This document shows positions 52,619 to 61,293 of a stretch of 64,000 bases of DNA, in pieces. Origin of the DNA: Hymenobacter latericoloratus (lineage in GTDB: Bacteria; Bacteroidota; Bacteroidia; Cytophagales; Hymenobacteraceae); contig NZ_JACHNV010000003.1 of the NCBI RefSeq assembly GCF_014199535.1, positions 62,001 through 126,000 of the forward strand, in the 5' to 3' direction. Positions within the stretch are counted from its first letter, which is position 1. Each line of letters opens with the position of its first letter. A program made the position numbers and the translations under genes. The notes under the pieces were generated by a model, which did no database searches, was not told where the DNA came from, and saw nothing but the letters and a program-made list of their open reading frames with translations.

Positions 52619-54793
52619 TTACAGCCTGAGGCCGATGCCGGGGCCGAGTAGGATGAAGGGCTTGCCCTTGCCCAGCAGGTAGCCGCCGCCCAGGTAGAGC
52701 GGGAACGTGAGCTTGGCGTCGCTGCGGGTGGGATAGATAGAACCCAAAATAACCACACCCAGGTCGCGGTTAGCGTCTTTGTTGCTGGTGCTGGTCAGGT
52801 TGAAGGCGTTGAGGGCCACGAAGCCGGCTCCCACTTTGTAGGGCCGCAGGCGGTTGATTTTTTCGGGATGGTAGAAGCTCAGCTGGCCCAGCATGGCCAG
52901 GGAAATACCACCAAACGAGGTATAGCTCGACTCGCCCGAGTACTTGGTCAGCAGACCGCCCGGAAAGCTCACGTCAATATCAAACTTGATGCGACGCTGC
53001 AGCACCAGCTCCAGCTTCTGCGAGAAGCCCGGCTCCTGGTACTGGCTTTGGGTGTGCTTCACCGTGATGATAATGGTGCTCCAGTCGTCGAGGGCGTAGG
53101 TTTTGCGGTAGCTGAGCAGGCTATTGAGGCTGATGTTACCCACCTGGCACTGCTTGTCCTGATAGAAAGCCGCCCGCACCGAGCTGCCATCGGGGCACAC
53201 CACCACGTTGTCCACGGTACGCATTTCAATCAGCTCGCCTTTGGCATTCTGGGTTCGGATGTCAAAGGTCAGGTACTGCTTGCCGTAGAGCTGCTGCTCC
53301 GAGTCGATGGCGCCGGTATTGAAGCTGAACACTACGTCGCTGATGGTGCGGTTGTAGAGCACCGGCCCGTTCAGGCGCGTCAGCGGCCGGGGCGACTCGC
53401 CAAACGTCACGCCCACGAAATCGAGCGGGTGCGGGCGCTGAAACTCCCGCACCGAGAGCCCAAAGCCCGTGGGCTGGCCCGCGTTGAAAATGGTAATGCG
53501 CTTTTTATCAATGGTAACCGGCACCTGCACCCGGTACACCACCGCCGCATCGGAGCGGATGCTGGAGTCGGAGGGAATAATCTGCACGTCCTCGAAGTGA
53601 AACCGGGCCCGGGTCAGCGACTCGCCCTCCAGGCGCACGTCCACGGTTTCGCCGGGATTTACGGTGGGGTTGGTGCTCCAGTCGCCGCCGCGGTGGCGCA
53701 CGCTCACGGCCGTAATAGCCGTTTTAGGCGAAATATTAAAATTGGTGACGTACTTAGCCTGGTCGTTTTCCTTGATGTAGAGGTAGCTTTCCGTCTGGCG
53801 GTGGGTGTTGTACACGCGCAGCCAGCACAGCACCCGGTCGTTGGTAAGATACTGGCGCGTAAACAGCTCAGCAATCAGGGCGCCGCCGGCTTCCTCCTGA
53901 TCCTCAATGCGGTAGGTGCGCTTCAGCTCAAAGGTGCGGCCGTTGTCCAGAATCAACTCCACGCCCCGGCGGCGCGAGGCCTCATCCAGGGTAATTTCCT
54001 TTTTATCAACGCTCAGGAAACGCAGCCGCGAGGCCTTTACCGTGAATTCCTGCCGGATGGGGGGTAAGGAGTACGTGACGCGGCGGTTATTGTCGGTCAG
54101 GAAAGGACGCTCGGTCTGGGGGCGCAGCGTCAGCTGGCGCGTACCCAGAGCGTTGGGCAGCACGTGCAGGCGCAGCACGCCTTTCTCCTGCTCAATGCGG
54201 TAGTCAATGTCCTGCCCGCGGGTCCATTCCGTCGTGACGCGGATGTTTTTGGGGTTGTTGCTGCTCAGGTCAAACACCTTCTCTTCGCCCACAAACAGCT
54301 CCGTATCCGCAGGCCGGAACTCCAGCACCGTGCGCGTAACGGGCAGCAGCTTCACGGTTTGGGTAAGGGGCGGGCGCCCCACTGAGTCGGCGGGCTGCCG
54401 GAAGGTCAGGCTCAGAAACTTGTTGCCGCCCAGGTCCTTGAACCGCAGCTTGGCCCGGTAGTACTGGCCCCCGTCCACAGCCGTGAGCGAGTCCACCAGG
54501 GTGAAATCGGCGGAGCGCTGCAGGCGCAGGGCGCCGGCGCGCGCCACTGCCTCGGGGTACACCAGCAGCTCGGCGGCCTCGTCGTCCTGGCGGTAGAAAA
54601 AGTACAAGTGGGGCTCACCCTGCACGGCCACCGTGTGGCGGCTCAGACTGTAGCGGGTGGTATCGGTGCGCAGGCTCAGGTCGCGCACCAGGGAAAGTTG
54701 TTGGGCCTGAGCAGGCAGGCCACAGAGCAGCAGCAGCAAGGCGGCCAGGCCCCACGCGCCCGGCAGCCTGCGGAACCCGGAGAAGTTCAACAC
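52619..54793 (-). CDS. Large exported protein of unknown function
   Basis: From GTG 54793 (or TTG 54790) the protein is about 724 residues with a signal peptide (RLPGAWGLAALLLLLCGLPAQAQ). It has successive beta-rich domains with patterns such as VDVRLEGESLTRARFHF, SVRHRGGDWSTNPTV and YVTNFNISPKTAITAVSV, which resemble IPT/Ig-like modules. The end (ILGSIYPTRSDAKLTFPLYLG ... ILLGPGIGLRL) looks like an outer-membrane beta-barrel end. I do not recognise a named family. A -7 element TACCTTTGC at 54839-54847 (minus strand) supports this short start over longer ones. Possible surface or outer-membrane assembly protein. Confidence 0.65.
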   Translation of the reverse strand: MLNFSGFRRLPGAWGLAALLLLLCGLPAQAQQLSLVRDLSLRTDTTRYSLSRHTVAVQGEPHLYFFYRQDDEAAELLVYPEAVARAGALRLQRSADFTLVDSLTAVDGGQYYRAKLRFKDLGGNKFLSLTFRQPADSVGRPPLTQTVKLLPVTRTVLEFRPADTELFVGEEKVFDLSSNNPKNIRVTTEWTRGQDIDYRIEQEKGVLRLHVLPNALGTRQLTLRPQTERPFLTDNNRRVTYSLPPIRQEFTVKASRLRFLSVDKKEITLDEASRRRGVELILDNGRTFELKRTYRIEDQEEAGGALIAELFTRQYLTNDRVLCWLRVYNTHRQTESYLYIKENDQAKYVTNFNISPKTAITAVSVRHRGGDWSTNPTVNPGETVDVRLEGESLTRARFHFEDVQIIPSDSSIRSDAAVVYRVQVPVTIDKKRITIFNAGQPTGFGLSVREFQRPHPLDFVGVTFGESPRPLTRLNGPVLYNRTISDVVFSFNTGAIDSEQQLYGKQYLTFDIRTQNAKGELIEMRTVDNVVVCPDGSSVRAAFYQDKQCQVGNISLNSLLSYRKTYALDDWSTIIITVKHTQSQYQEPGFSQKLELVLQRRIKFDIDVSFPGGLLTKYSGESSYTSFGGISLAMLGQLSFYHPEKINRLRPYKVGAGFVALNAFNLTSTSNKDANRDLGVVILGSIYPTRSDAKLTFPLYLGGGYLLGKGKPFILLGPGIGLRL

Positions 54794-54838
54794 GGCAATC
54801 AAAAAAGAAAAAGCAGCTCCCGACCCACCGAAAGCTGC

Positions 54839-54847
54839 GCAAAGGTA
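54839..54847 (-). promoter_or_regulatory. -7 element for the large exported protein
   Basis: Reading the minus strand, TACCTTTGC exactly matches TAnnTTTGC. It sits about 46 bases upstream of the GTG at 54793, so a longer gene model reaching 55012 would cover its own promoter. Confidence 0.6.
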
Positions 54848-55018
54848 GGACGCGCCGTAGGCCGGTTGCACTCTGGCAGTCCTTTTTTTCAGCAGCTCGC
54901 AAGCGCAATTTCCTTCCTCGTGAAAACAGAAGCGCCCCACGCTGCCACGTACGGCGGCGCGGGGCGGCCCGCCGGCTACCCCGGTAGCAGGGGCGGAACT
55001 GCCTGGGGGCAACAGGTG

Positions 55019-55735
55019 CTACAGCTTACCGGCGTTTTGGGCGTGCCAGGCCTTGAGCTCTTTAATCTCCTGCTGTTGGGCCTCCATCATCTGCCGGGCC
55101 ATTTCCCTGAGCCGGCTGTCCTGGCCGTGGTCAAGCTCAGCGCGGGCCATGTCCACAGCGCTCTGGTGGTGTAAGGTCATGAGCTGATTGAAATTCAGAT
55201 CGGGGTTAGTGCCCGCCTGCGCCATATTCTGCATCATCCCCTTCATGGAGGCGTTCATTTTGCGGGCGAAGGGGGCAGTGGGCTGGTAGTTAACGGGAGC
55301 ATTTGCCAGGCGGGCAATACTGGCTTCCAGTTCCCCGATTTCCTTTTGCTGATCAGCCTTAATCTTCTCCGCCATCCGGCGCATCGTGGGGTCCTGGCCG
55401 TCGCGCAGTTCAAGGTCGGCCATCACCACGGCACCCCGGTGGTGCTCCAGCATATGACGGGCGAAATCGTAGTCGGTGTTGCCGCGGGGCTTGGTGGCGT
55501 GCATCCGCTGCATCATCTCAGTCATGGCCGTTAGCTGGGGCGAGGTGCCGGCCGGGCCAGTAGCGGCAGAATGCCCCATGGCCGCGTGGTCCATGCCGGC
55601 CATACCGTCGGCGGCCGGGGCGCCTGGCTGGGTAGCAGTGGCCGCCGGGTCGGGGGTGTGGGTGGCGTTGTTGCAGCTGCTGAGCAGCAGGCCCACTGAC
55701 AAGAAAGCGGTAAGGCCAAAAGCTGAAGTTTTCAT
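55019..55735 (-). CDS. DUF305 lipoprotein, Met/His-rich (copper-associated)
   Basis: The 238-residue protein has a signal peptide with lipobox LLLSSC, an Ala/Pro/Gly-rich linker, a Met/His motif ([12 protein letters not shown]), then two copies of a helical module: [20 protein letters not shown] and [20 protein letters not shown]. The duplicated HH..A..MA.. pattern is the DUF305 family, associated with copper. It is divergent from CopA, which supports a role in periplasmic copper buffering. Binding to copper is inferred. Confidence 0.83.
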   Translation of the reverse strand: MKTSAFGLTAFLSVGLLLSSCNNATHTPDPAATATQPGAPAADGMAGMDHAAMGHSAATGPAGTSPQLTAMTEMMQRMHATKPRGNTDYDFARHMLEHHRGAVVMADLELRDGQDPTMRRMAEKIKADQQKEIGELEASIARLANAPVNYQPTAPFARKMNASMKGMMQNMAQAGTNPDLNFNQLMTLHHQSAVDMARAELDHGQDSRLREMARQMMEAQQQEIKELKAWHAQNAGKL

Positions 55736-55831
55736 GAGAGCAGGGGGTAGGGTGGGGAGGCCTAGTAAGGGTCGTGAAAATCATGCAAGAATCCGGAAAA
55801 ATTCCGTACGAACTCCGGCGCATTTCGGCTG

Positions 55832-55840
55832 TTCCTTTGC
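55832..55840 (+). promoter_or_regulatory. -7 element for copA
   Basis: TTCCTTTGC is near the TAnnTTTGC consensus, and transcription would start about 60 bases before the ATG at 55908. The regulator (CueR-like or other) is not seen. Confidence 0.45.
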
Positions 55841-55907
55841 AGCAGATAAAAAAGGCCGCCACGCCCCGAGCAGGCCGCCTTTCCGCTTCGCTTTGCTGCG
55901 CACCGCC

Positions 55908-58181
55908 ATGGAACCTACTACTAGAACCGAAACCCTCGCTATTGAGGGCATGACCTGCGCCTCGTGCGCTTCCTTCGTCGAAAAGTCGCTGAGCCGCACC
56001 CCGGGCGTGCAGCGGGCCGTGGTCAACTTCGCCACCGAAAAAGCTACCGTTGACTACCTGCCCACCCAGGCCACCCCGGCCACCCTGAAAGAGGCCGTAA
56101 TCAAGGCGGGCTTTGGCGTCAGTGAGCGGGCTCCCGACACCAGCGCCGCCGACCGGCAGGCGGAAATTGATCAGCAGAAAGCGCAGGCCTATCAGCAGCT
56201 CCGGCGCCGGTTCGGGGTAGCCGCGGGCCTGGCCCTGGTCATCATGCCCCTGAGTATGCTTATGCTCTGGCCGCCCCTGCTGCAGCACATCACTATGCAG
56301 TGGCTGAACTACTTACTGCTGCTGCTGACGCTGCCCGTGCTGCTGTACAGCTGCCGCGAGTTTTACGTGGCGGCCTGGAACGGCCTGCGCCGCCGCACCG
56401 CCAATATGGATACGCTGATTGCCGTGGGCACCGGCGCCGCCTTTCTCTATAGCGTGGCCGCTACCCTCGCGCCCGGCTTGTTTCTGCGCCGCGGCCTGAT
56501 GCCCGAGGTGTACTACGACACCACCGCTACTATCATTGCCCTGATTCTGCTGGGCAAAGTGCTGGAGCTGCGGGCCAAAACCCAAACCTCGGCCGCCATC
56601 AGGGCCCTGCTGGGGCTGCAGGCCAAAACGGCCCGGGTGGTGCGCCCCGGTGGGCTGGAGGTGGACGTACCCCTGGAGCAGGTTCAGCCCGGCGACCTGG
56701 TGGCCGTGCGCCCCGGCGAGAAAGTAGCCACTGATGGGATAGTAGAAGAGGGCCATTCCGCCGTGGATGAGGCCATGCTGACGGGTGAAAGCCTGCCGGT
56801 GGCGAAAAAGGCCGGCGACCCGGTATTCGGGGCTACCCTCAACAAAACCGGGGCCTTCCGCTTCCGGGTAACCAAAGTAGGGGCCGATACCCTGCTCTCG
56901 CAAATTGTACAGCTGGTAGAAGATGCCCAGGGCAGCCGCGCCCCTATTCAGCGCCTGGCCGATAAAGTCAGCGCCGTCTTCGTGCCCACGGTCATTGGCA
57001 TTGCCCTGCTCACCTTCGTGCTCTGGTTTAGCCTGGCCCCGGTAGAAAGCCGCCTGCCCCTGGCCCTGGTCAATTTTGTGGCCGTGCTCATTATTGCCTG
57101 CCCCTGCGCCCTGGGGCTGGCTACGCCCACGGCCATCATGGTGGGCACGGGCAAAGGAGCCGAGTACGGCGTTCTGGTCCGCAGCGCCGAAGCCCTGGAG
57201 AAAGCCTACCAGGTAACCACTGTGCTCCTCGACAAAACCGGCACCATCACCCGCGGCGAGCCTACCGTCACGGACCTGGTGGCCGCGCCGGGCTGGGCGG
57301 CGGATCAGCTGCTACCCCTGGTGGCGGCCGTAGAGCGCCTTTCTGAGCACCCGCTGGCCGAGGCTGTGGTGCGCTACGCCGCAAGCCAGGGGGCCGCGGG
57401 CCTGCCCGCTACCGACTTCCGGGCCGTGGCAGGCAAAGGCGCTACCGCTACGGTGCAGGAGCAGGCAGTGCTGATCGGCAACGGGCGGCTGCTGGCGGAA
57501 GCCGGCATCAGCCTGCCGCCGGACCTGCAGCAGCAGGCCGACGCCCTGCTGGCCCAGGCCAAAACCGTGCTCTACGTGGCAGTAGCCGGACAAGCCGCCG
57601 GGCTGCTCGGGGTAGCGGACACCGTGCGGGCTACCTCGGCGGCGGCCATTAAGCGCCTGCAGAGCTTAGGAATTGAAGTGGTCATGATGACCGGCGACAA
57701 CCCCCAGACGGCCGCCGAGGTAGCCCGGCAGGTAGGCATCAGCCGGTACTTCGCTGAGGTGCTACCCCAGGACAAAGCGGCTAAGGTGAAAGAGCTGCAG
57801 CAGGAAGGGCGCACCGTAGCTATGGTCGGCGACGGCATCAACGACGCCCCGGCCCTGGCCCAGGCCGACATTGGGCTGGCTATGGGCCAGGGCACTGATG
57901 TGGCCCTGGAAGCCGCCGGCATCACCCTCATGCGCTCTGATCTGCACGGCGTGGTAACGGCCATTGAACTCTCGCGCCAAACCATGCGCACCATCCGGCA
58001 GAACCTGTTTTTTGCCTTTATCTATAACACGCTGGGCATTCCGGTGGCCGCTGGGCTGCTTTACCCCGTCTTTGGAGTGCTGCTCTCGCCCATGCTGGCC
58101 GCCGGCGCCATGGCCCTGAGCTCCGTATCGGTACTGACCAACTCGCTGCGGTTGCGTCGTTTTTCGCCCCTAGCACCCTAA
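55908..58181 (+). CDS. copA: Copper-exporting P1B-type ATPase (CopA)
   Basis: The 757-residue protein has one N-terminal metal-binding domain with MTCASC (C17, C20), an actuator loop with LTGES, the CPC motif (C398-P399-C400 in [13 protein letters not shown]), the phosphorylation D442 in DKTGT, an SEHPLAE histidine motif and GDGINDAP. The last helices contain YN and [17 protein letters not shown] (cited in part: MALSSVSV), the Cu(I)-specific residues. It exports Cu(I) from the cytoplasm. In-frame starts upstream (from 55476) run through the divergent gene and are not used. Confidence 0.93.
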   Translation: MEPTTRTETLAIEGMTCASCASFVEKSLSRTPGVQRAVVNFATEKATVDYLPTQATPATLKEAVIKAGFGVSERAPDTSAADRQAEIDQQKAQAYQQLRRRFGVAAGLALVIMPLSMLMLWPPLLQHITMQWLNYLLLLLTLPVLLYSCREFYVAAWNGLRRRTANMDTLIAVGTGAAFLYSVAATLAPGLFLRRGLMPEVYYDTTATIIALILLGKVLELRAKTQTSAAIRALLGLQAKTARVVRPGGLEVDVPLEQVQPGDLVAVRPGEKVATDGIVEEGHSAVDEAMLTGESLPVAKKAGDPVFGATLNKTGAFRFRVTKVGADTLLSQIVQLVEDAQGSRAPIQRLADKVSAVFVPTVIGIALLTFVLWFSLAPVESRLPLALVNFVAVLIIACPCALGLATPTAIMVGTGKGAEYGVLVRSAEALEKAYQVTTVLLDKTGTITRGEPTVTDLVAAPGWAADQLLPLVAAVERLSEHPLAEAVVRYAASQGAAGLPATDFRAVAGKGATATVQEQAVLIGNGRLLAEAGISLPPDLQQQADALLAQAKTVLYVAVAGQAAGLLGVADTVRATSAAAIKRLQSLGIEVVMMTGDNPQTAAEVARQVGISRYFAEVLPQDKAAKVKELQQEGRTVAMVGDGINDAPALAQADIGLAMGQGTDVALEAAGITLMRSDLHGVVTAIELSRQTMRTIRQNLFFAFIYNTLGIPVAAGLLYPVFGVLLSPMLAAGAMALSSVSVLTNSLRLRRFSPLAP

Positions 58182-58277
58182 GTTTCACCGATACTGCAGT
58201 GCCTGCCCGGGGCCAGGGAGCCAGAAGCTGCTTTCGTACCGGGCAGGCTAAGTAGGCGCCCAATCAAGCTGGCTGAA

Positions 58278-58318
58278 AAAAAACGCCCTGTAAACCTCTT
58301 GTTTACAGGGCGTTTTTT
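58278..58318. terminator. Rho-independent terminator after tRNA-Glu / copA
   Basis: An 18-base stem with A-run and T-run (58278-58295 and 58301-58318) including ACGCCCTGTAAAC, 5-base loop. It lies just past the 3' end of tRNA-Glu, whose transcription runs leftward into it, and about 100 bases after copA. Confidence 0.9.
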
Positions 58319-58324
58319 GAGTTG

Positions 58325-58396
58325 TAGTCCGTAGGGGAATCGAACCCCTGTTGGCAGAATGAAAATCTGCAGTCCTAACCCCTAGACGAACGGACC
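58325..58396 (-). tRNA. tRNA-Glu (anticodon TTC)
   Basis: The minus strand folds into a 72-base cloverleaf: acceptor GGTCCGT/ACGGACT with a G:U end pair, anticodon stem GCAGA/TCTGC around loop TTTTCAT (anticodon TTC, Glu), and T-arm CAGGGGTTCGATTCCCCT. The discriminator base is A at 58325. No CCA is encoded. No sign of integration at its 3' end. Confidence 0.92.
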
Positions 58397-58508
58397 ATGT
58401 TACCAGCGGAGCGTTTTCCGTTTTGGTGGTGCAAAGATACAAGGCGAAGACTTTCGCGCAATGCCTGGCCAGGAAAATTTCTTTCAAAAGAAGCTAACTA
58501 CGCCAAAG

Positions 58509-59237
58509 TCAGAGAGTTTTTTTTTGATTCCGCGTTCGGTCCCACCAAACGTAGGCTCCAAACAGCAGCAAACTGACCACCGTCACCCACAGTAGCCCCG
58601 ACTTCAGCCGTTCACTGTCCTCACCCAAGTAGGCCAGCAGAGCAATGAGTGGGGTTACGCCGGCCACCGTGGCCAGCATAAACCGCAGGTAGCCCATGCG
58701 CGCCAGCCCGGCCACAAAGCTGATGGCATCGTCGGAGAGGGCCGGGGAGAGGCGGGCAATAATGACGGCCCACATGCCGTAGCGCTCCACCACATCCAGC
58801 ACCTTCTGCTCGTTTTTCTGGCCCAGCACCCGCGTCACGAACGATTCGCCGAGGGCCCGGCCCAGGCCGTAGCCTACCGATGACGCCACAATAATGCCCA
58901 CCAGCGCCAGCAAGGAGCCCCACCACGGCCCGTAAGCCAGGATAGCCACCAGAATCAGGAGCACCACGTTGACTACGAACAGGAACATCTGGGCTACCAT
59001 GGCGGCTACTATCACCACGGGGCCCCAGTAGCCAAACTGCTGCATCCAGGCGGCAATGCGGGGCTGCTCGCCGCTCCTGAGCACCGTCCAGCCCTCGCGG
59101 ATAGTGGACTGAAAATCGGGCCAGGCAAACCAGCAGACCGCCAGCGCCAGCAGCAGGGCCAGCGTGATGTAGAGCGGAACGTGGTTGGTTTTGCCGGGGG
59201 TAGGCTTGGCTGAGGAAGCAGGGGTAGCGGAAACCAA
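58509..59237 (-). CDS. TVP38/TMEM64-family membrane protein
   Basis: The 242-residue protein has an N-terminal helix (PLYITLALLLALAVCWFAW), then a VTT/SNARE-like domain: ILAYGPWWGSLLALVGIIVA, SVGYGLGRALG, FVTRVLG and an ARLSPALSDDAISFVAGLA reentrant region, then two further helices. This is the DedA-like TVP38 family of unknown lipid-related function. The start is a TTG at 59237. No operon partner is visible. Confidence 0.8.
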   Translation of the reverse strand: MVSATPASSAKPTPGKTNHVPLYITLALLLALAVCWFAWPDFQSTIREGWTVLRSGEQPRIAAWMQQFGYWGPVVIVAAMVAQMFLFVVNVVLLILVAILAYGPWWGSLLALVGIIVASSVGYGLGRALGESFVTRVLGQKNEQKVLDVVERYGMWAVIIARLSPALSDDAISFVAGLARMGYLRFMLATVAGVTPLIALLAYLGEDSERLKSGLLWVTVVSLLLFGAYVWWDRTRNQKKTL

Positions 59238-59395
59238 GAGCAGAAAAGTTGCGGGGTGAGGTACTCAGGAAAACAAGCCTTACGCAGCCCGCCGCCAAAA
59301 AGCTACGGCAACCCCAGGGCCGCGAGTGGGGTACTACCTTCTGAAAATGCAGCAACCCGGCCGGCTGGCGGTGGGCTGACAACCTCTCTTTCCTG

Positions 59396-61183
59396 ATGAC
59401 AAAACATACCTACGACTTCGGCCTGATCGGCAACTGTGCCTTTCTGGGGCTGATTGGCACCGACACGGCGGTGCGCTGGCTGTGCTGGCCCCGCTTTGAC
59501 AGCAGCTTCGTGTTCGGCTCCCTGCTCGATGAAAAAAAGGGCGGCGAGTACAGCATCCGGCCCGCCGATGAGTCACTGAGCTTTTCTTCGCGCCAATACT
59601 ACCGCAGCAACACCAACGTGCTGTGCACCGAAATTACGGCCCCCGACGGCAGCTACCGCGTCACGGACTTTGCCCCGCGCTTTCAGCAGTACGAGCGGTA
59701 CTACAAGCCCCTGATGTTTATCCGGAAGGTGGAGCCTCTGGCAGGCTCGCCGCGGGTGCGGGTGGCCTGCCGGCCGGTAGGGCAGTACGGCGAGCTGGAG
59801 CTCAGCCGCCGCCGCAGCTCCAACCACATTGCGTTTCTGGGCCTGGAGGAGGAAATTCGCCTCACCACCAACATCCCGCTTACTTACGTGCTGGATGAGG
59901 AGGACTTCGTGCTTAACGAAACCAAGTACCTAGTGATGACCTACGGCGCCCCGCTGGAAGCGCCTCTGGAAAGTACCGCCGAGCGTTTCCTGCGCTCCAC
60001 CATCGACTACTGGCGTATTTGGGTGAAAAGCACCAGCATCAGCAACTTCCGGCAGGACCAAGTAATTCGCTCGGCGCTGGCGCTCAAAATTCACCAGTAC
60101 GAGGACACCGGGGCCATTATTGCGGCCAGCACTACCTCCCTGCCCGAGGCCCCCGGCAGCACCCGCAACTGGGACTACCGCTACTGCTGGATGCGCGACA
60201 CGTACTACATTCTCACGGCCTTCAACAACATTGGCCACTTCGAGGAGATGGAGCGCTACTTCCACTACATCGCCAACATTTCCACCAAAATCAAAGGCAA
60301 ATACCAGCCGCTGTACGGCATCAGCGGAAAGTCGGAGCTGGTGGAGCAGGAGCTGCCCCTGGCCGGCTACCTCGGCAACCAGCCCGTGCGCATTGGCAAC
60401 GACGCCTACACCCACATTCAGAACGACGTGTACGGGCAGGTGCTAGTGGCTTTGCTGCCCCTGTACGTGGACTGCCGCTTCCTGGACCCCGAGCGGCCCA
60501 ACCCCGAGAAGCTGGTGTTTGAAACGCTGGGCCTGATTGACGCCACCATGGACCAGCCCGATGCCGGCCTCTGGGAATTCCGCAACCTGGCCCAGTATCA
60601 CTGCTATACTTACCTGTTTCACTGGGCCGGCAGCCACGCCGCGCGCAAAGTAGCCCGTTCCCTGGGCAACCAGGAAATGGAAGCCCGTGCCGAGCGCCTG
60701 ATGCAGGCCGCTGCCGACCACATCGAGCAGTGCTACAACCCCGAGCTGGGCGCCTATACCAATGCCATCGGCTCGCCCCACCTCGATGCCAGCTCCATGC
60801 AGCTCATCCTGATGGGCTACCTCGACCCCAGCTCCGAACGGGCCCGCACCCACCTGGCGGCCCTGGAAAAGGAGTTGAAAACGCCCGAGGGCCTGTTCTA
60901 CCGCTACCGCCACGCCGATGACTTCGGCACGCCCGAAACCACCTTCCTGATCTGTTCTTTCTGGTACGTGGAGGCCCTGGCGAGCGTAGGTAGGGTAGAA
61001 GAGGCCATTACCGAGTTCGAGAAGCTGACCACGTACACCAACCACCTGGGGCTGCTTTCCGAAGATGTAGATGCCAAAACCGGCTCGCAGTGGGGCAACT
61101 TCCCGCAGGCCTACAGCCACGTAGGGCTGGTAAACGCCGCCTACCGCATTGCCCAGAAACTGGCCAAGCCGAATTTTATCTAG
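59396..61183 (+). CDS. GH15-family glycosidase (trehalase-like)
   Basis: The 595-residue protein begins YDFGLIGNCAFLGLIGTDTA and has WLCWPRFDSSFVFGSLLD, an N-terminal beta domain and an (alpha/alpha)6 domain with RNWDYRYCWMRDTYY and GLLSEDVDAKTGSQWGNFPQ, which carry the catalytic acid and base positions of GH15. The family includes glucoamylases and bacterial trehalases. The OtsAB fusion is convergent on its right, so trehalose turnover is a reasonable inference. No signal peptide, so intracellular. Confidence 0.88.
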   Translation: MTKHTYDFGLIGNCAFLGLIGTDTAVRWLCWPRFDSSFVFGSLLDEKKGGEYSIRPADESLSFSSRQYYRSNTNVLCTEITAPDGSYRVTDFAPRFQQYERYYKPLMFIRKVEPLAGSPRVRVACRPVGQYGELELSRRRSSNHIAFLGLEEEIRLTTNIPLTYVLDEEDFVLNETKYLVMTYGAPLEAPLESTAERFLRSTIDYWRIWVKSTSISNFRQDQVIRSALALKIHQYEDTGAIIAASTTSLPEAPGSTRNWDYRYCWMRDTYYILTAFNNIGHFEEMERYFHYIANISTKIKGKYQPLYGISGKSELVEQELPLAGYLGNQPVRIGNDAYTHIQNDVYGQVLVALLPLYVDCRFLDPERPNPEKLVFETLGLIDATMDQPDAGLWEFRNLAQYHCYTYLFHWAGSHAARKVARSLGNQEMEARAERLMQAAADHIEQCYNPELGAYTNAIGSPHLDASSMQLILMGYLDPSSERARTHLAALEKELKTPEGLFYRYRHADDFGTPETTFLICSFWYVEALASVGRVEEAITEFEKLTTYTNHLGLLSEDVDAKTGSQWGNFPQAYSHVGLVNAAYRIAQKLAKPNFI

Positions 61184-61206
61184 AAGGGTCTTGGATTTAC
61201 AGACAT

Positions 61207-61242
61207 AAAAAGCCCCGTCATCAAATGATGACGGGGCTTTTT
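61207..61242. terminator. Bidirectional rho-independent terminator
   Basis: A 15-base stem AAAAAGCCCCGTCAT (61207-61221) and inverse (61228-61242) with a 6-base loop and T-runs. It separates two convergent genes. Confidence 0.9.
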
Positions 61243-61293
61243 GTATAACCCGTTTTCGAAAAAGTCATACACCCGAAGTCCCGAAGTCCCTGG

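Noticed and set aside
52414..52651. Plus-strand frame rich in SPVTCHLSPVTCHL
   Set aside because: It is a direct translation of the CACCTGT tandem array, not a gene.
55476..55907. N-terminal extension of CopA
   Set aside because: The extension overlaps the divergent DUF305 gene and lacks similarity; the HMA domain begins right after ATG 55908.
58325..58396. tRNA-Glu as an attachment site for a mobile element
   Set aside because: No integrase gene and no direct repeat of the tRNA 3' end is seen nearby.
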